A stretch of 64,000 nucleotides of DNA from Stieleria magnilauensis (GTDB taxonomy: Bacteria; Planctomycetota; Planctomycetia; Pirellulales; Pirellulaceae), in assembly GCA_007753675.1 (NCBI GenBank), contig CP036432.1, positions 2,454,394-2,518,393 of the forward strand. The letters run 5' to 3'. The notes beneath the pieces were generated by a model, which made no database searches, was not told the origin of the DNA, and worked only from the letters and a program-made list of their open reading frames with translations. The stretch's first letter is position 1; each line of letters starts with the position of its first letter. This document shows, piece after piece, positions 54,956-63,651 of the stretch. The position numbers and the translations under genes are program-made.

Positions 54956-57900
54956 ATGATTTCAAACCCATTTGCATTTCGCAGTAAGAAGCGTCACGAG
55001 AATTCGAAACAACAACGCGTGAAACGAGCGTCGAAACGCAAACTGTTGGTTCAATCGTTGGAAGATCGTCGGGTGCTGGCGCTGCTGGGACTCCAACTAG
55101 AGTATCCACAGATCTTTGCAAATAGCACCGGTTCGGTGACCTATGACGCTGCGACGGACAGATTCTCCGCCGATGCGACGCCGCTTGATTTCACCGCGTT
55201 TGATACCGGCGGCAGTGGTCCCACGGGAATCATTGATCCGCCCAACGCGGTCTTTCAGCTTGACTTTCTCGTCGATGATGCGGGCAATTTTGCTGGCGGT
55301 GTTGCCGGCGACGACTTTACACTCTCGGGATCCCTGTTCGATTTCGCCACAGGCTTCAGTGCAGACGGCGTGTTGCTGACAGGTGAGGTAATTGCGTTCG
55401 GATATAGCAATGGATCGGTTTCGGATCTCTACGAGGTTGAACTTCAAGTAACCGGCGGCTTGTTGAACACGTTGCCGTCGCCAGGAGGAGGGCCCGCGTA
55501 TTTCGCAGGGAAGAACATCGGGATCTTCATCAATAGCGAAAATTCGAGCTTCGCCGGCAGTTTTAGTACGAGCTTCAGCGGTGGCAACAAATCTGACGTT
55601 GGACCGACCGCGCCCTCAGTGGCACTTGGTGACTACGTCTGGTACGACGACAATCTCAACGGCATTCAGGACAACGGCGAGTTGGGCGTCCAGGGTGTCA
55701 CCGTCAATCTTTATCGCGACGGGGACGGTGACGGGATTCCGGAGACCGATGGGTCGGATGGCCCGGTGATCGCGACAGACGTGACGGACAGCAATGGATT
55801 GTATTTGTTCGAGAATCTTCAGCCGGGGAACTACTTTGTCGAGTTTGTGACATCGACGCTGCCCAGCGGTTATGTCCTGACCAGCCAAGATCAGGGAACC
55901 AATGATGCCGTCGATAGCGACGCCGATCCATCGACGGGGTTAACCGAGGTGATCATTCTCGGCACGGTGGACGATTTGACGTGGGACGCCGGGATCTTCC
56001 TGCCTCCGCCGCCTGTGAATCCTGCGATCGACATCGAAAAATTTGTCAAGGTCGTTGAAGATCAGACCGGCGGCGGTGAGGGACTGACTCCTGGGTTTTG
56101 GAAGACGCACTCTGAATTCGGACCAGCACCCTTGAAGGGCTGGCCCGATACCGGTTTCGCTCCCCTGGATTCCTACAATTCCGTCTTTGGTGTCAGTGAC
56201 GATTCCGGATTGACCCTGCTGGATGCGCTGGGACGTGGCGGGGGTGGACTGAATGCACTCGGGCGCCATGCGACCGCCGCACTGCTCAACGCCGCCAATC
56301 CCAATGTGGATTACTCCTACACCCAAGCGGAAGTGATCGCGCTGACGCAGGCGGCTTACGCCTCTGGCAACGCGTCGCTGATTGAAAACACCAAGAATCT
56401 GTTCGCCGTTCAAAACGAGCTGGGAGCCGACCTCAGCACGCCGGCAAGCGTTCCCAACACCAACCCGAATGACTTTGGCGTCGATGCGGATACCCCGCCC
56501 GGACCTTCCGCGGAGCTGGGCGACACGATCGTGTTCACTTACTTCGTCACCAACCCTGGCGATGTTGAACTCACTCCCGTTGTCGTCAGCGATGACAATG
56601 CGACCCCTGGTAATCTCGGCGACGACTTCAATCCCGATCCCGTCGAAGAAGATGATGGCGCAGGGAACTTTTTCAACGTCGGCGATGATGACCAAGACGG
56701 CCGGCTCGACCCAGGCGAAACGTGGCTTTATCAGGCACAGATCACCGCTCTCGCGATTGGGCAGTTCACGAACATTGGGACCGTCGTCGGCACTCCGGTG
56801 GATGACAACGGTGATCCTGTCGGACCGGACGTCAGCGACGAAGATCCGGCCAATTACGTCGTGGGCGCCGCGACCGGAATTGACATCGAAAAATGCGTCG
56901 AGCATGTGGTGGCCGGTAGTGGCGAGATGCACGTGATCGATTTTGACGGGTTCGCCGCGGGGACCGTGATTGATAACGAGTACTCGGCGCTCGGTGTGAC
57001 GATTGCCGCCAACAATGGTCGATCGAGCGGGCCGGACATCGCGATGATCTTCGATAGTGCCTCGCCAACCGGCAACGACTACGATCTGGGCACTCCAAAC
57101 CAAGACTTCTCCGGTCCCGGGGTCGGTCACGGTGGCAAGAGTGGTGCGGTCGGCGAAAACAGTCAGGCTCTCGGCAATGTCTTGATCATTTCCGAGGATG
57201 GTGATTCCAGCGACCCCGATGACGAGGCGCGCGGTGGCACCATCACGTTCACGTTTGATAACGCCGTTCGAATCGACCACATCGGGTTGTTGGACATCGA
57301 CACCAATGAAAACGGTGGCACCGTCGTCACCGTCCTGACCAATTCCGGTCAGCAATCGTTCAATATCGCGGCACTGGGGAACAACAGCTTCCAACAGATC
57401 GACATCGACGTCGATGAAGTCACTTCGCTGGTCGTCACGTTCCCCGGCAGTGGCGCGATCACGGAATTGAAGTTCACCAAACCGAATCAAATGGTCGAGT
57501 GCCTGGATGCCGACACCGGACCCGGACCAAGCTTCAATGTCGGCGATGACGTCACGTTTAACTATGTCGTGACCAACACCGGCGACGTTGATTTGGAAAA
57601 TGTGATCGTCGTCGACGATAACGCCACACCCGGCAATACGGCTGACGATTTCTTCCCGACCTACGTGAGCGGCGATGACGGAGACGGAATCCTGCAAGTC
57701 GACGAAATCTGGTTGTACACGGCGACCATCACAGCCACGATGGCAGGCCAGTTCACCAACATCGCTGACGTCGTGGGCACCCCGGTGGTCCCGAATTTGG
57801 ACGATGTCACCGATGAGGATCCGGCGAACTACTTCGTGATCGGGACGCCCGATATCGACATCGAAAAACTGACCAACGGCGTGCAAGCCGACACGCCCGG

Positions 57901-60900
57901 CGAAGCGGTTGAGATCGCTCCGGGTGACACCGTGACGTGGACCTACATCGTCACCAACACAGGCGACACGCCGATCAACGCCGCCGACGTCATCGTCACC
58001 GACGACAATGGGACGCCCAATGACGCGAGCGATGACTTTACGCCAACCTTTGTCGGACCGGATGACGGCGGCGATGGCATCCTTTCGCCCGGAGAGGATT
58101 GGGAGTACACCGCGACATCGACCGCACAAACCTTGACCGCTACGGGCGCGACCAGCATCTTTAAATTCAATCAAAGTGGTTCGATCAGCGGCACCAACGG
58201 CAACCAACGCAGCTTCACGACTGACGGTGTATCGGTCAACGCCAGTGCCTTCAGCCGCGATTCCAACGGCAACTGGGATGAAGCCTACTTGGGTATCTTC
58301 TCCGGCGGGCTGGGCGTGACCGACACCAGTGAGAGCGGCAGCAACGGCACGCACCGCGTCGACAACATCGGCCGCGACAACTATGTGTTGTTTGAATTCT
58401 CCGAAACCGTTGTCGTCGACAAGGCCTTCCTGGACAGCGTGGTCAACGACAGCGACCTTTCGATCTGGATCGGCACCATCCCGGGTGCCTACGGGACGCA
58501 CCAAACGCTTTCTGACAGCGTGCTGAACGGACTGTCCAACGAAGACAACAACACCAGAAGTTCCTACTCCCGCTGGGCCGATTTCAACGGTGGCGAAGTC
58601 GCAGGGAACGTGCTGGTGTTGGCTGCGTCGACGTCGGATTCGACACCGGAAGATGCCTTCAAGATTCGCAAACTGAAGTTCCAACATGTGGTCGACGGCA
58701 TCTACGGCAACGTTGCGTCGGTGGATATCGGCGTCGCATCCGACTCTGACCCCAGCCACTACAAAAACCCCACCCCGCCACCGCCGGGTGTTCCGAATAT
58801 TGACATCGAAAAGTCGACGAACTTGGTTGACGCCGATACGCCCGCCGAAGCCGTCGAGATCGCTCCGGGGGCATCCGTCACGTGGACTTACACGGTGACG
58901 AACACGGGCGAGACCACGTTTACGTTTGCCGAAGTCGTGGTAACGGACGACAACGGCACGCCGAACGACACCGGTGACGATTTCGTGCCAGACTTTGTCG
59001 GTTCGAACACGAACAATGACGGTTTGCTGTCGCCGGGCGAAATTTGGACCTACAACTACAGCACCACCGCAGAAACGTTGACAACGTCTGGTGCCACCAG
59101 CACGTTCTACTTCAACGGCAGCAGCGGTCTGGATGGAACCAACGGCAACATGCGAACGTTCACGACCGATGGCGTTTCGGTCAACGCAAGTGCGTTCAGC
59201 CGTGACGACAGCGGCAACTGGAACGAGGCCTTCCTGGGCATCTTCTCCGGCGGCCTGGGAGTGACCGATTCGAGCGAAGGTAATGGCGGCAACGGCACCC
59301 ACCGTGTCGACAACGTCGGCCGTGACAACTTTGTGCTGTTCGAATTCTCGGAAAACGTCGTTGTCGACAAGGCCTATTTGGATAGCGTCGTCAACGACAG
59401 TGACCTGTCGATCTGGATCGGCACGATTCCCGGAGCCTTTGGCACCCATCAAACACTCAGCGATGCGTTGCTCAACGGATTGACGCTCAACGAAGTCAAC
59501 AACACGACCAGCAATGGATCACGCTGGGCGGACTTCAACGGCAATGAAGTCTCCGGAAACGTGCTTGTCTTGGCAGCCTCGACCGTTGACTCCACACCGG
59601 AAGATCGATTCAAGATTCGCAAGGTGAAGTTCCAGCACCTGACCGCTGGCCTGTACGCCAACGTGGGAACGGTTGTCGCCGATACCGTCACCGATTCCGA
59701 CCCCAGCCACTACAAGAACCCGGTGGCGGCACCGTCGGGCAAGATCGGAAACTATGTGTGGAACGACCTGGACCGTGACGGCAAGCAGGACGCCAACGAG
59801 CCCGGCATCCCCGGCGTAACGGTCAAGTTGCTTGATCCGCATCATAACGTCTTGGCCACCACCACCACTGATTCCGACGGGCTGTACTCGTTCAACGGAC
59901 TCGACGGCGGAGACTACTTGGTGCAGTTCATCGCGCCGCAAGACTTTGTGTTCTCGCCACAATACCAAGGTTCCAATCCCGACAACGGCAGCAACGCCGA
60001 CGCCAACGGCAAGACGGATTTGATCCACTTGGACGACTACGAATGCGACAACAGCATCGATGCCGGTCTGTACGAGGCGGCGGTCGACAAGATGTTCGAA
60101 GCGGAAGACTACGAATGGATCGATTGCCCCTGGAAGGTTTACAGTTCCAGCTATGCCTCCGGCGGGAAATACCTCATGGCGCCCAACGGATCGGGATCGC
60201 ACTACAACAGACCGCCTTCCTACAAGAAGGTGATGTATCAGTTCTCGGTCGATCACACCGCGAACTACGAACTGTCCGGTCTGGTGAAGGCATCCAGCGG
60301 CGCCGACAATTCGGTCTGGGTGAAGATCGACAATCTGCCGTGGGTCCAGTGGCACATGGACACCGGACGTTCCTTCGATTGGCAGACCGTGACCGATGGC
60401 TGGAACCAGGATGCGACCAGTTTCTACATGGATGCCGGGCACCACACGATGCAGTTGAAGGTTCGTGAAGACGGCGTGAAGCTGGACAAATGGATGATCA
60501 GCAAGTTGTCCAGCAACACGATCGTGATCGATGCGACGCAGATGCAACGCAGCGGCGATTGGATGACCGCGTTTGACGACGACGGCAATGAATTCCTGGT
60601 CGCGTCCAACGGAACACCGCACTACAGGTCGCCGTCGGTCGGTGATGAACTGACCTACGACTTCGCTGTCGACCACGCGGGCGTGTTCACGATGCATGCC
60701 TTGGTGAGTGCGGCTGACGGTGCTTCGAACTCGTTCTGGGTTGCCATCGATGATGGCCCGTGGGTGAAGTGGCACATGCAGGTCAACAATGGACAGTTGA
60801 CTTGGCAAACCGTGTCCGAGAAAGGAGAAACGGTTCAGTTTGATCTGGAAGCCGGAAACCACACGCTGAAGGTTGCGGTGCGTGAAGCCGGTTCCGGGTT

Positions 60901-60949
60901 GGACACGATCGTCATCACCGACGACGCCGATTTCCTGACGACCGTGTAA
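54956..60949 (+). CDS. Giant surface protein with LEPR-XLL-like N-terminus, SdrD-B and CBM-like domains (paralogue 2)
   Basis: 1997 residues from ATG 54956. A basic leader and LLVQSLEDRRVLALLG are followed by the domain shared with paralogue 1, then an SdrD-B domain (LGDYVWYDDNLNGIQDNGELG), and a TPGFWKTH domain (about 56090-56420). DUF11-like segments follow (VTFNYVVTNTGDVDLENVIV), with two near-identical units of about 185 residues (58140-58700 and 59090-59660; VDKAFLDSVVNDSDLSIWIG). A second SdrD-B domain (GNYVWNDLDRDGKQDANEPG) and two C-terminal carbohydrate-binding-module-like repeats (60090-60510 and 60520-60949; each with VKWHM or VQWHM) end the protein. There is no PEP-CTERM signal. 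It probably binds glycan at the cell surface. Confidence 0.85.
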   Translation: MISNPFAFRSKKRHENSKQQRVKRASKRKLLVQSLEDRRVLALLGLQLEYPQIFANSTGSVTYDAATDRFSADATPLDFTAFDTGGSGPTGIIDPPNAVFQLDFLVDDAGNFAGGVAGDDFTLSGSLFDFATGFSADGVLLTGEVIAFGYSNGSVSDLYEVELQVTGGLLNTLPSPGGGPAYFAGKNIGIFINSENSSFAGSFSTSFSGGNKSDVGPTAPSVALGDYVWYDDNLNGIQDNGELGVQGVTVNLYRDGDGDGIPETDGSDGPVIATDVTDSNGLYLFENLQPGNYFVEFVTSTLPSGYVLTSQDQGTNDAVDSDADPSTGLTEVIILGTVDDLTWDAGIFLPPPPVNPAIDIEKFVKVVEDQTGGGEGLTPGFWKTHSEFGPAPLKGWPDTGFAPLDSYNSVFGVSDDSGLTLLDALGRGGGGLNALGRHATAALLNAANPNVDYSYTQAEVIALTQAAYASGNASLIENTKNLFAVQNELGADLSTPASVPNTNPNDFGVDADTPPGPSAELGDTIVFTYFVTNPGDVELTPVVVSDDNATPGNLGDDFNPDPVEEDDGAGNFFNVGDDDQDGRLDPGETWLYQAQITALAIGQFTNIGTVVGTPVDDNGDPVGPDVSDEDPANYVVGAATGIDIEKCVEHVVAGSGEMHVIDFDGFAAGTVIDNEYSALGVTIAANNGRSSGPDIAMIFDSASPTGNDYDLGTPNQDFSGPGVGHGGKSGAVGENSQALGNVLIISEDGDSSDPDDEARGGTITFTFDNAVRIDHIGLLDIDTNENGGTVVTVLTNSGQQSFNIAALGNNSFQQIDIDVDEVTSLVVTFPGSGAITELKFTKPNQMVECLDADTGPGPSFNVGDDVTFNYVVTNTGDVDLENVIVVDDNATPGNTADDFFPTYVSGDDGDGILQVDEIWLYTATITATMAGQFTNIADVVGTPVVPNLDDVTDEDPANYFVIGTPDIDIEKLTNGVQADTPGEAVEIAPGDTVTWTYIVTNTGDTPINAADVIVTDDNGTPNDASDDFTPTFVGPDDGGDGILSPGEDWEYTATSTAQTLTATGATSIFKFNQSGSISGTNGNQRSFTTDGVSVNASAFSRDSNGNWDEAYLGIFSGGLGVTDTSESGSNGTHRVDNIGRDNYVLFEFSETVVVDKAFLDSVVNDSDLSIWIGTIPGAYGTHQTLSDSVLNGLSNEDNNTRSSYSRWADFNGGEVAGNVLVLAASTSDSTPEDAFKIRKLKFQHVVDGIYGNVASVDIGVASDSDPSHYKNPTPPPPGVPNIDIEKSTNLVDADTPAEAVEIAPGASVTWTYTVTNTGETTFTFAEVVVTDDNGTPNDTGDDFVPDFVGSNTNNDGLLSPGEIWTYNYSTTAETLTTSGATSTFYFNGSSGLDGTNGNMRTFTTDGVSVNASAFSRDDSGNWNEAFLGIFSGGLGVTDSSEGNGGNGTHRVDNVGRDNFVLFEFSENVVVDKAYLDSVVNDSDLSIWIGTIPGAFGTHQTLSDALLNGLTLNEVNNTTSNGSRWADFNGNEVSGNVLVLAASTVDSTPEDRFKIRKVKFQHLTAGLYANVGTVVADTVTDSDPSHYKNPVAAPSGKIGNYVWNDLDRDGKQDANEPGIPGVTVKLLDPHHNVLATTTTDSDGLYSFNGLDGGDYLVQFIAPQDFVFSPQYQGSNPDNGSNADANGKTDLIHLDDYECDNSIDAGLYEAAVDKMFEAEDYEWIDCPWKVYSSSYASGGKYLMAPNGSGSHYNRPPSYKKVMYQFSVDHTANYELSGLVKASSGADNSVWVKIDNLPWVQWHMDTGRSFDWQTVTDGWNQDATSFYMDAGHHTMQLKVREDGVKLDKWMISKLSSNTIVIDATQMQRSGDWMTAFDDDGNEFLVASNGTPHYRSPSVGDELTYDFAVDHAGVFTMHALVSAADGASNSFWVAIDDGPWVKWHMQVNNGQLTWQTVSEKGETVQFDLEAGNHTLKVAVREAGSGLDTIVITDDADFLTTV

Positions 60950-60976
60950 GGGATGACGCGTCCCGCGGGGATGCCT

Positions 60977-61041
60977 CAGCACGTGGTGTCAGCCAGTGGC
61001 GCGTGATGGTTGGTGGATCGAAGCACGCGCCGGTCGCTTAC
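60977..61041. repeat. REPIN-like inverted repeat, copy 3
   Basis: Arms 60988-61005 (GTCAGCCAGTGGCGCGTG) and 61024-61041 (CACGCGCCGGTCGCTTAC) are imperfect reverse complements, with the inner eight bases perfect. It is the same family as the copies at 34306 and 34611, here inverted. Confidence 0.8.
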
Positions 61042-61170
61042 CGGCTGTTGATTTAATCAGCCGTTTGGCGCGAGCCTACGGGCGCCGGAGAGTATTTGAC
61101 AAGATGAATGCCCGTACGCTTGCGCGCTCGCGGCTAATCCCACGTGCGATCGGATTAAATCAACAAGCCG
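61042..61170. repeat. Nested inverted repeat (MITE-like), about 129 bp
   Basis: Outer arms CGGCTGTTGATTTAATC (61042-61058) and GATTAAATCAACAAGCCG (61153-61170) pair with one unpaired base. Inside, GCGCGAGCCTACGGGC (61068-61083) pairs with GCCCGTACGCTTGCGC (61110-61125) at 14 of 16 positions. The inner pair is the class also seen at 47527-47582. The whole forms a cruciform-capable element ending exactly where the acyltransferase stop codon begins. Confidence 0.8.
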
Positions 61171-62025
61171 TTACGCGTCCCGCTGGGAGGCGTTTTCGGT
61201 CGGATCGATTCGGCTGTTGGGAACCGCTCTTCGTTTGCTGAGCATGGGGGCGCCTTGGCCGGAGAGCGGACGCTCGGATTGCAGCCGGTTGGAATGTAGC
61301 AGCTTGTGAAAATAGTCATACGTTTCGTCGGACCAGGGCCGTGGCACGGTGTCGGTGGCGCTGCTCATCGATCCAAAGAAACGTTCGTAGAGTTCGCTGC
61401 CGCGATGGTCTTCGAACACCAACGCCAACATCACCGCCGGATTGCCGTTGGCGTACGGACAGGTCGACATCTTGCCGATTTGTTCGAACGGTAAAATCCG
61501 TTGGTAGAGCCGCGCGTGCTTGGGGTGCGCCGCGGCAACCAGTCCGTCGTAGCCACGGGTCTTCGCCACCTGGGCGAGCAGCCGTCCCATCGCGGCGAAC
61601 GTTTCAATGAAACGCACCGGTGAATCGCGACAGTCGGCAAGGCTACCGATTTCGCCCATCCGCAATCCGCGATTCCTGATCAACTCCACGTTTTTTGGAT
61701 AAATCGATTCCAACGGTAATCCCAGTTCACCGTCGCCGATCAGCGAGACAGTGGAGACGACTTTGTCAGCAAGCTTGGTCACAAAGACTTCGGTGGTCGG
61801 CAACAGATGAAACGGAGTCAGCCGAACCTGGCTTTCGTTTTCTTCGACCAACCCCGCGCGTCGGTACGAATGGTAGATCAGGCTGAACGCTTCTTGCAGG
61901 TCATCTCGACGATACGCGACTTCGTACCGGAGTCCGGGTATGGAGCGTTTGGCCGGGGCCTTCGGTGCTGACGGGATCAGCGGGCAGACCGTTGCAGTGC
62001 CGGCGGCTACGTGAGTCGTTTGCAT
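61171..62025 (-). CDS. FeeM-like N-acyl transferase, exosortase-system type
   Basis: 284 residues from ATG 62025; the open frame continues upstream for 83 low-complexity codons that are not family-like. The core has YEVAYRRDDLQEAFSLIYHSYRRAGLV, LPTTEVFVTKLADKVVSTVSLIGDGELGLP, ESIYPKNVELIRNRGLRMGEIGSLA and FIETFAAMGRLLAQVAKTRGYDGLVAAAHPKHARLY (the longer runs are separate GNAT strands and helices). This is the GNAT-like N-acyl amino acid synthase/exosortase-associated acyltransferase family, which takes acyl groups from acyl-ACP. An acyl carrier protein is encoded at the far left of the window. The last residues (NASQRDA) are encoded by a REP-like repeat. Confidence 0.78.
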   Translation of the reverse strand: MQTTHVAAGTATVCPLIPSAPKAPAKRSIPGLRYEVAYRRDDLQEAFSLIYHSYRRAGLVEENESQVRLTPFHLLPTTEVFVTKLADKVVSTVSLIGDGELGLPLESIYPKNVELIRNRGLRMGEIGSLADCRDSPVRFIETFAAMGRLLAQVAKTRGYDGLVAAAHPKHARLYQRILPFEQIGKMSTCPYANGNPAVMLALVFEDHRGSELYERFFGSMSSATDTVPRPWSDETYDYFHKLLHSNRLQSERPLSGQGAPMLSKRRAVPNSRIDPTENASQRDA

Positions 62026-62238
62026 GGTGAATGGAAGAGGAGGAGGAGGTCTGGGCACGTCGGTCGTCGCCGAACGCGCTTTCGTATGACAATCCCCCCG
62101 GACAATCACCGTGTCTGATTGAACCCTAGATTTGGCGTTAGCGCCGCGCGATCGGATCGCGGCGCAAGAGGCGACGAAGTGATCGTGTCCCGGTCGGTTG
62201 TGACGCCTGTTCGGGATGCAGTGGTTGTGGTGGGTCTG

Positions 62239-62350
62239 CACGCGCCGGTCGCTGACCGGCCTGCTGGTCAGCACGTGGCGTTAGCCAGTGGCGGGCGTGA
62301 TGGCACGGATTTAAACACGCGCCGGTCGCTCACGCGTCCCGCTGGAATGC
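62239..62350. repeat. REPIN-like repeat, copy 4 with flanking half copy
   Basis: A half element at 62239-62260 (CACGCGCCGGTCGCTGACCG) precedes a full pair: GCGTTAGCCAGTGGCGGGCG at 62278-62297 and CACGCGCCGGTCGCTCACGC at 62316-62335. The extension GTCCCGCTGGAATGC to 62350 matches the word found inside the glycosyltransferase gene and at the acyltransferase end. The spacer 62026-62458 holds no gene. Confidence 0.8.
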
Positions 62351-62458
62351 GTTTCAGCCAGTGGCTCGCGAATCACGTTGCTGCTCTCCGGACGAACCCT
62401 AACGGTGTGCTACGGTTGTTCAGATGTTTCTATCCGGCACGAACAGGGGGGCGGCTCT

Positions 62459-63385
62459 GTGAAACTTACCCATTGGCATGGGCGATTGATGCTGCGACGC
62501 CCGCGAAGTGAGTGGGCTGACGCGACAGTGATGCTCGGCGGCGGCGGCGCCCGCGGCTTGGCACATCTCGGTGCAATGCGCGCCATCGGACACTCCGGGA
62601 TCGGAGTCGGACGCATGGTCGGCGTCAGCATGGGCGCGCTGATGGCAGCCCTCTGCGCCGTCGAACGAGATGTCGAACGCGCCGAAGCACTGGCCCGTGA
62701 TTTTCTAGAATCAGACCGCTACCGCACGCTGCAACAGAAAGTCGTCGGCGCCGCAGCGGGGGCTTCAGGACGTGATGAGTCTAACGCGCGGTGGCTACGC
62801 CGCTGGACGCGTCTGTTTTGGGCGCAAAAAGCAATCGGTCGCGCCGCGCTGACCGAATCCTTGTTGCCCAGCACGCTGCTGGAAGCGATCACCGACGAAC
62901 TGTTGCCCGATCTCGCGATCGAGGACCTGCGGACGCCCCTGCACTTGATCGCGGTGGACTTACGCAGCGGAGAACGTGTCGTACTGAGTCGCGGCTCGCT
63001 TCGCAAAGCCGTCGTTGCGTCGATGTCGATCCCCGGTGTCTTTCCGTCGGTCGAGATTGACGGTCGGAAACTCAGCGATGTCGGCGTCTACGATGCCGTG
63101 CCTTGTGATCTGGCGCGGGGCATGATGGATGGCGAAGGGGAACTGCTGGTGATCGATGTCAGCCCGACAGAATCGGCGCACAAATCTTGCCGAACGGCAC
63201 TGCAATCGGTGTTGCGTTTTCAGGAGCTGGCCGAAGCGAGAATCCGGCAGCAACAGTTGACGTATGCCGATCTGGTCGTGCGTCCGCAGCTCGGGTCGGT
63301 GGCGTGGTTCGATTTTACGAATCCGGATCCTTTGATTCAGGCGGGGTATGACGCCGCGGCGATGGCGCTTGCGCGGGCGGACTGA
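62459..63385 (+). CDS. Patatin-like phospholipase
   Basis: 308 residues from GTG 62459, which has an AGGGGGG run nearby upstream; ATG 62489 is an alternative. The oxyanion loop VMLGGGGARGLAHLGAM and the nucleophile elbow VGVSMGAL (GxSxG) are near the N-terminus. The catalytic Asp lies in KLSDVGVYDAVP, where the usual Asp-Gly is Asp-Val. This is the RssA/YchK type of bacterial patatin, a Ser-Asp dyad lipid hydrolase in the cytoplasm or at the membrane. Its link with the surface genes is unclear. Confidence 0.88.
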   Translation: MKLTHWHGRLMLRRPRSEWADATVMLGGGGARGLAHLGAMRAIGHSGIGVGRMVGVSMGALMAALCAVERDVERAEALARDFLESDRYRTLQQKVVGAAAGASGRDESNARWLRRWTRLFWAQKAIGRAALTESLLPSTLLEAITDELLPDLAIEDLRTPLHLIAVDLRSGERVVLSRGSLRKAVVASMSIPGVFPSVEIDGRKLSDVGVYDAVPCDLARGMMDGEGELLVIDVSPTESAHKSCRTALQSVLRFQELAEARIRQQQLTYADLVVRPQLGSVAWFDFTNPDPLIQAGYDAAAMALARAD

Positions 63386-63651
63386 GGGGTGGCAGAAAGA
63401 TGGTGGGGAGTGGAGACAGGAAAATTGGTGACAAGAAAATGGCGAGGCGGCCCGAGTGGATTGAGTGATTCCGCTGGAAGAGCTAGCCGGAACTGGCCTT
63501 CATGCCCGTTTGTGGGTTATGGCAGCGATATGACAAAGAAATCTGCATTTCGGGTGGTTCGAAGGGCCAACTCGGTGTTGATCGACTAGGGAAAATGGGC
63601 GATATTCTCCGGCTGACTCACGGGGCCTAGACTTCTTAAACACTCATTTGG
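63386..63651. other. Spacer with purine-rich repeat
   Basis: 266 bases. The first part (63389-63450) has GGCAGAAAGATGGTGGGGAG and GACAAGAAAATGGCG, similar to words at 34385-34490 and 34551-34605. The only frame (63389-63589) is not gene-like. Confidence 0.5.

Noticed and set aside
54646..54987. A 113-residue plus-strand frame between the giant genes
   Set aside because: It overlaps the start of the second giant gene and shows no exported or structural motif despite many cysteines.
55940..59452. A 1170-residue open frame on the minus strand, antisense to the second giant gene
   Set aside because: It mirrors an Asp- and Val-rich repetitive gene whose codons leave the opposite frame open. It has no recognisable domain, and the plus-strand protein has clear domains.
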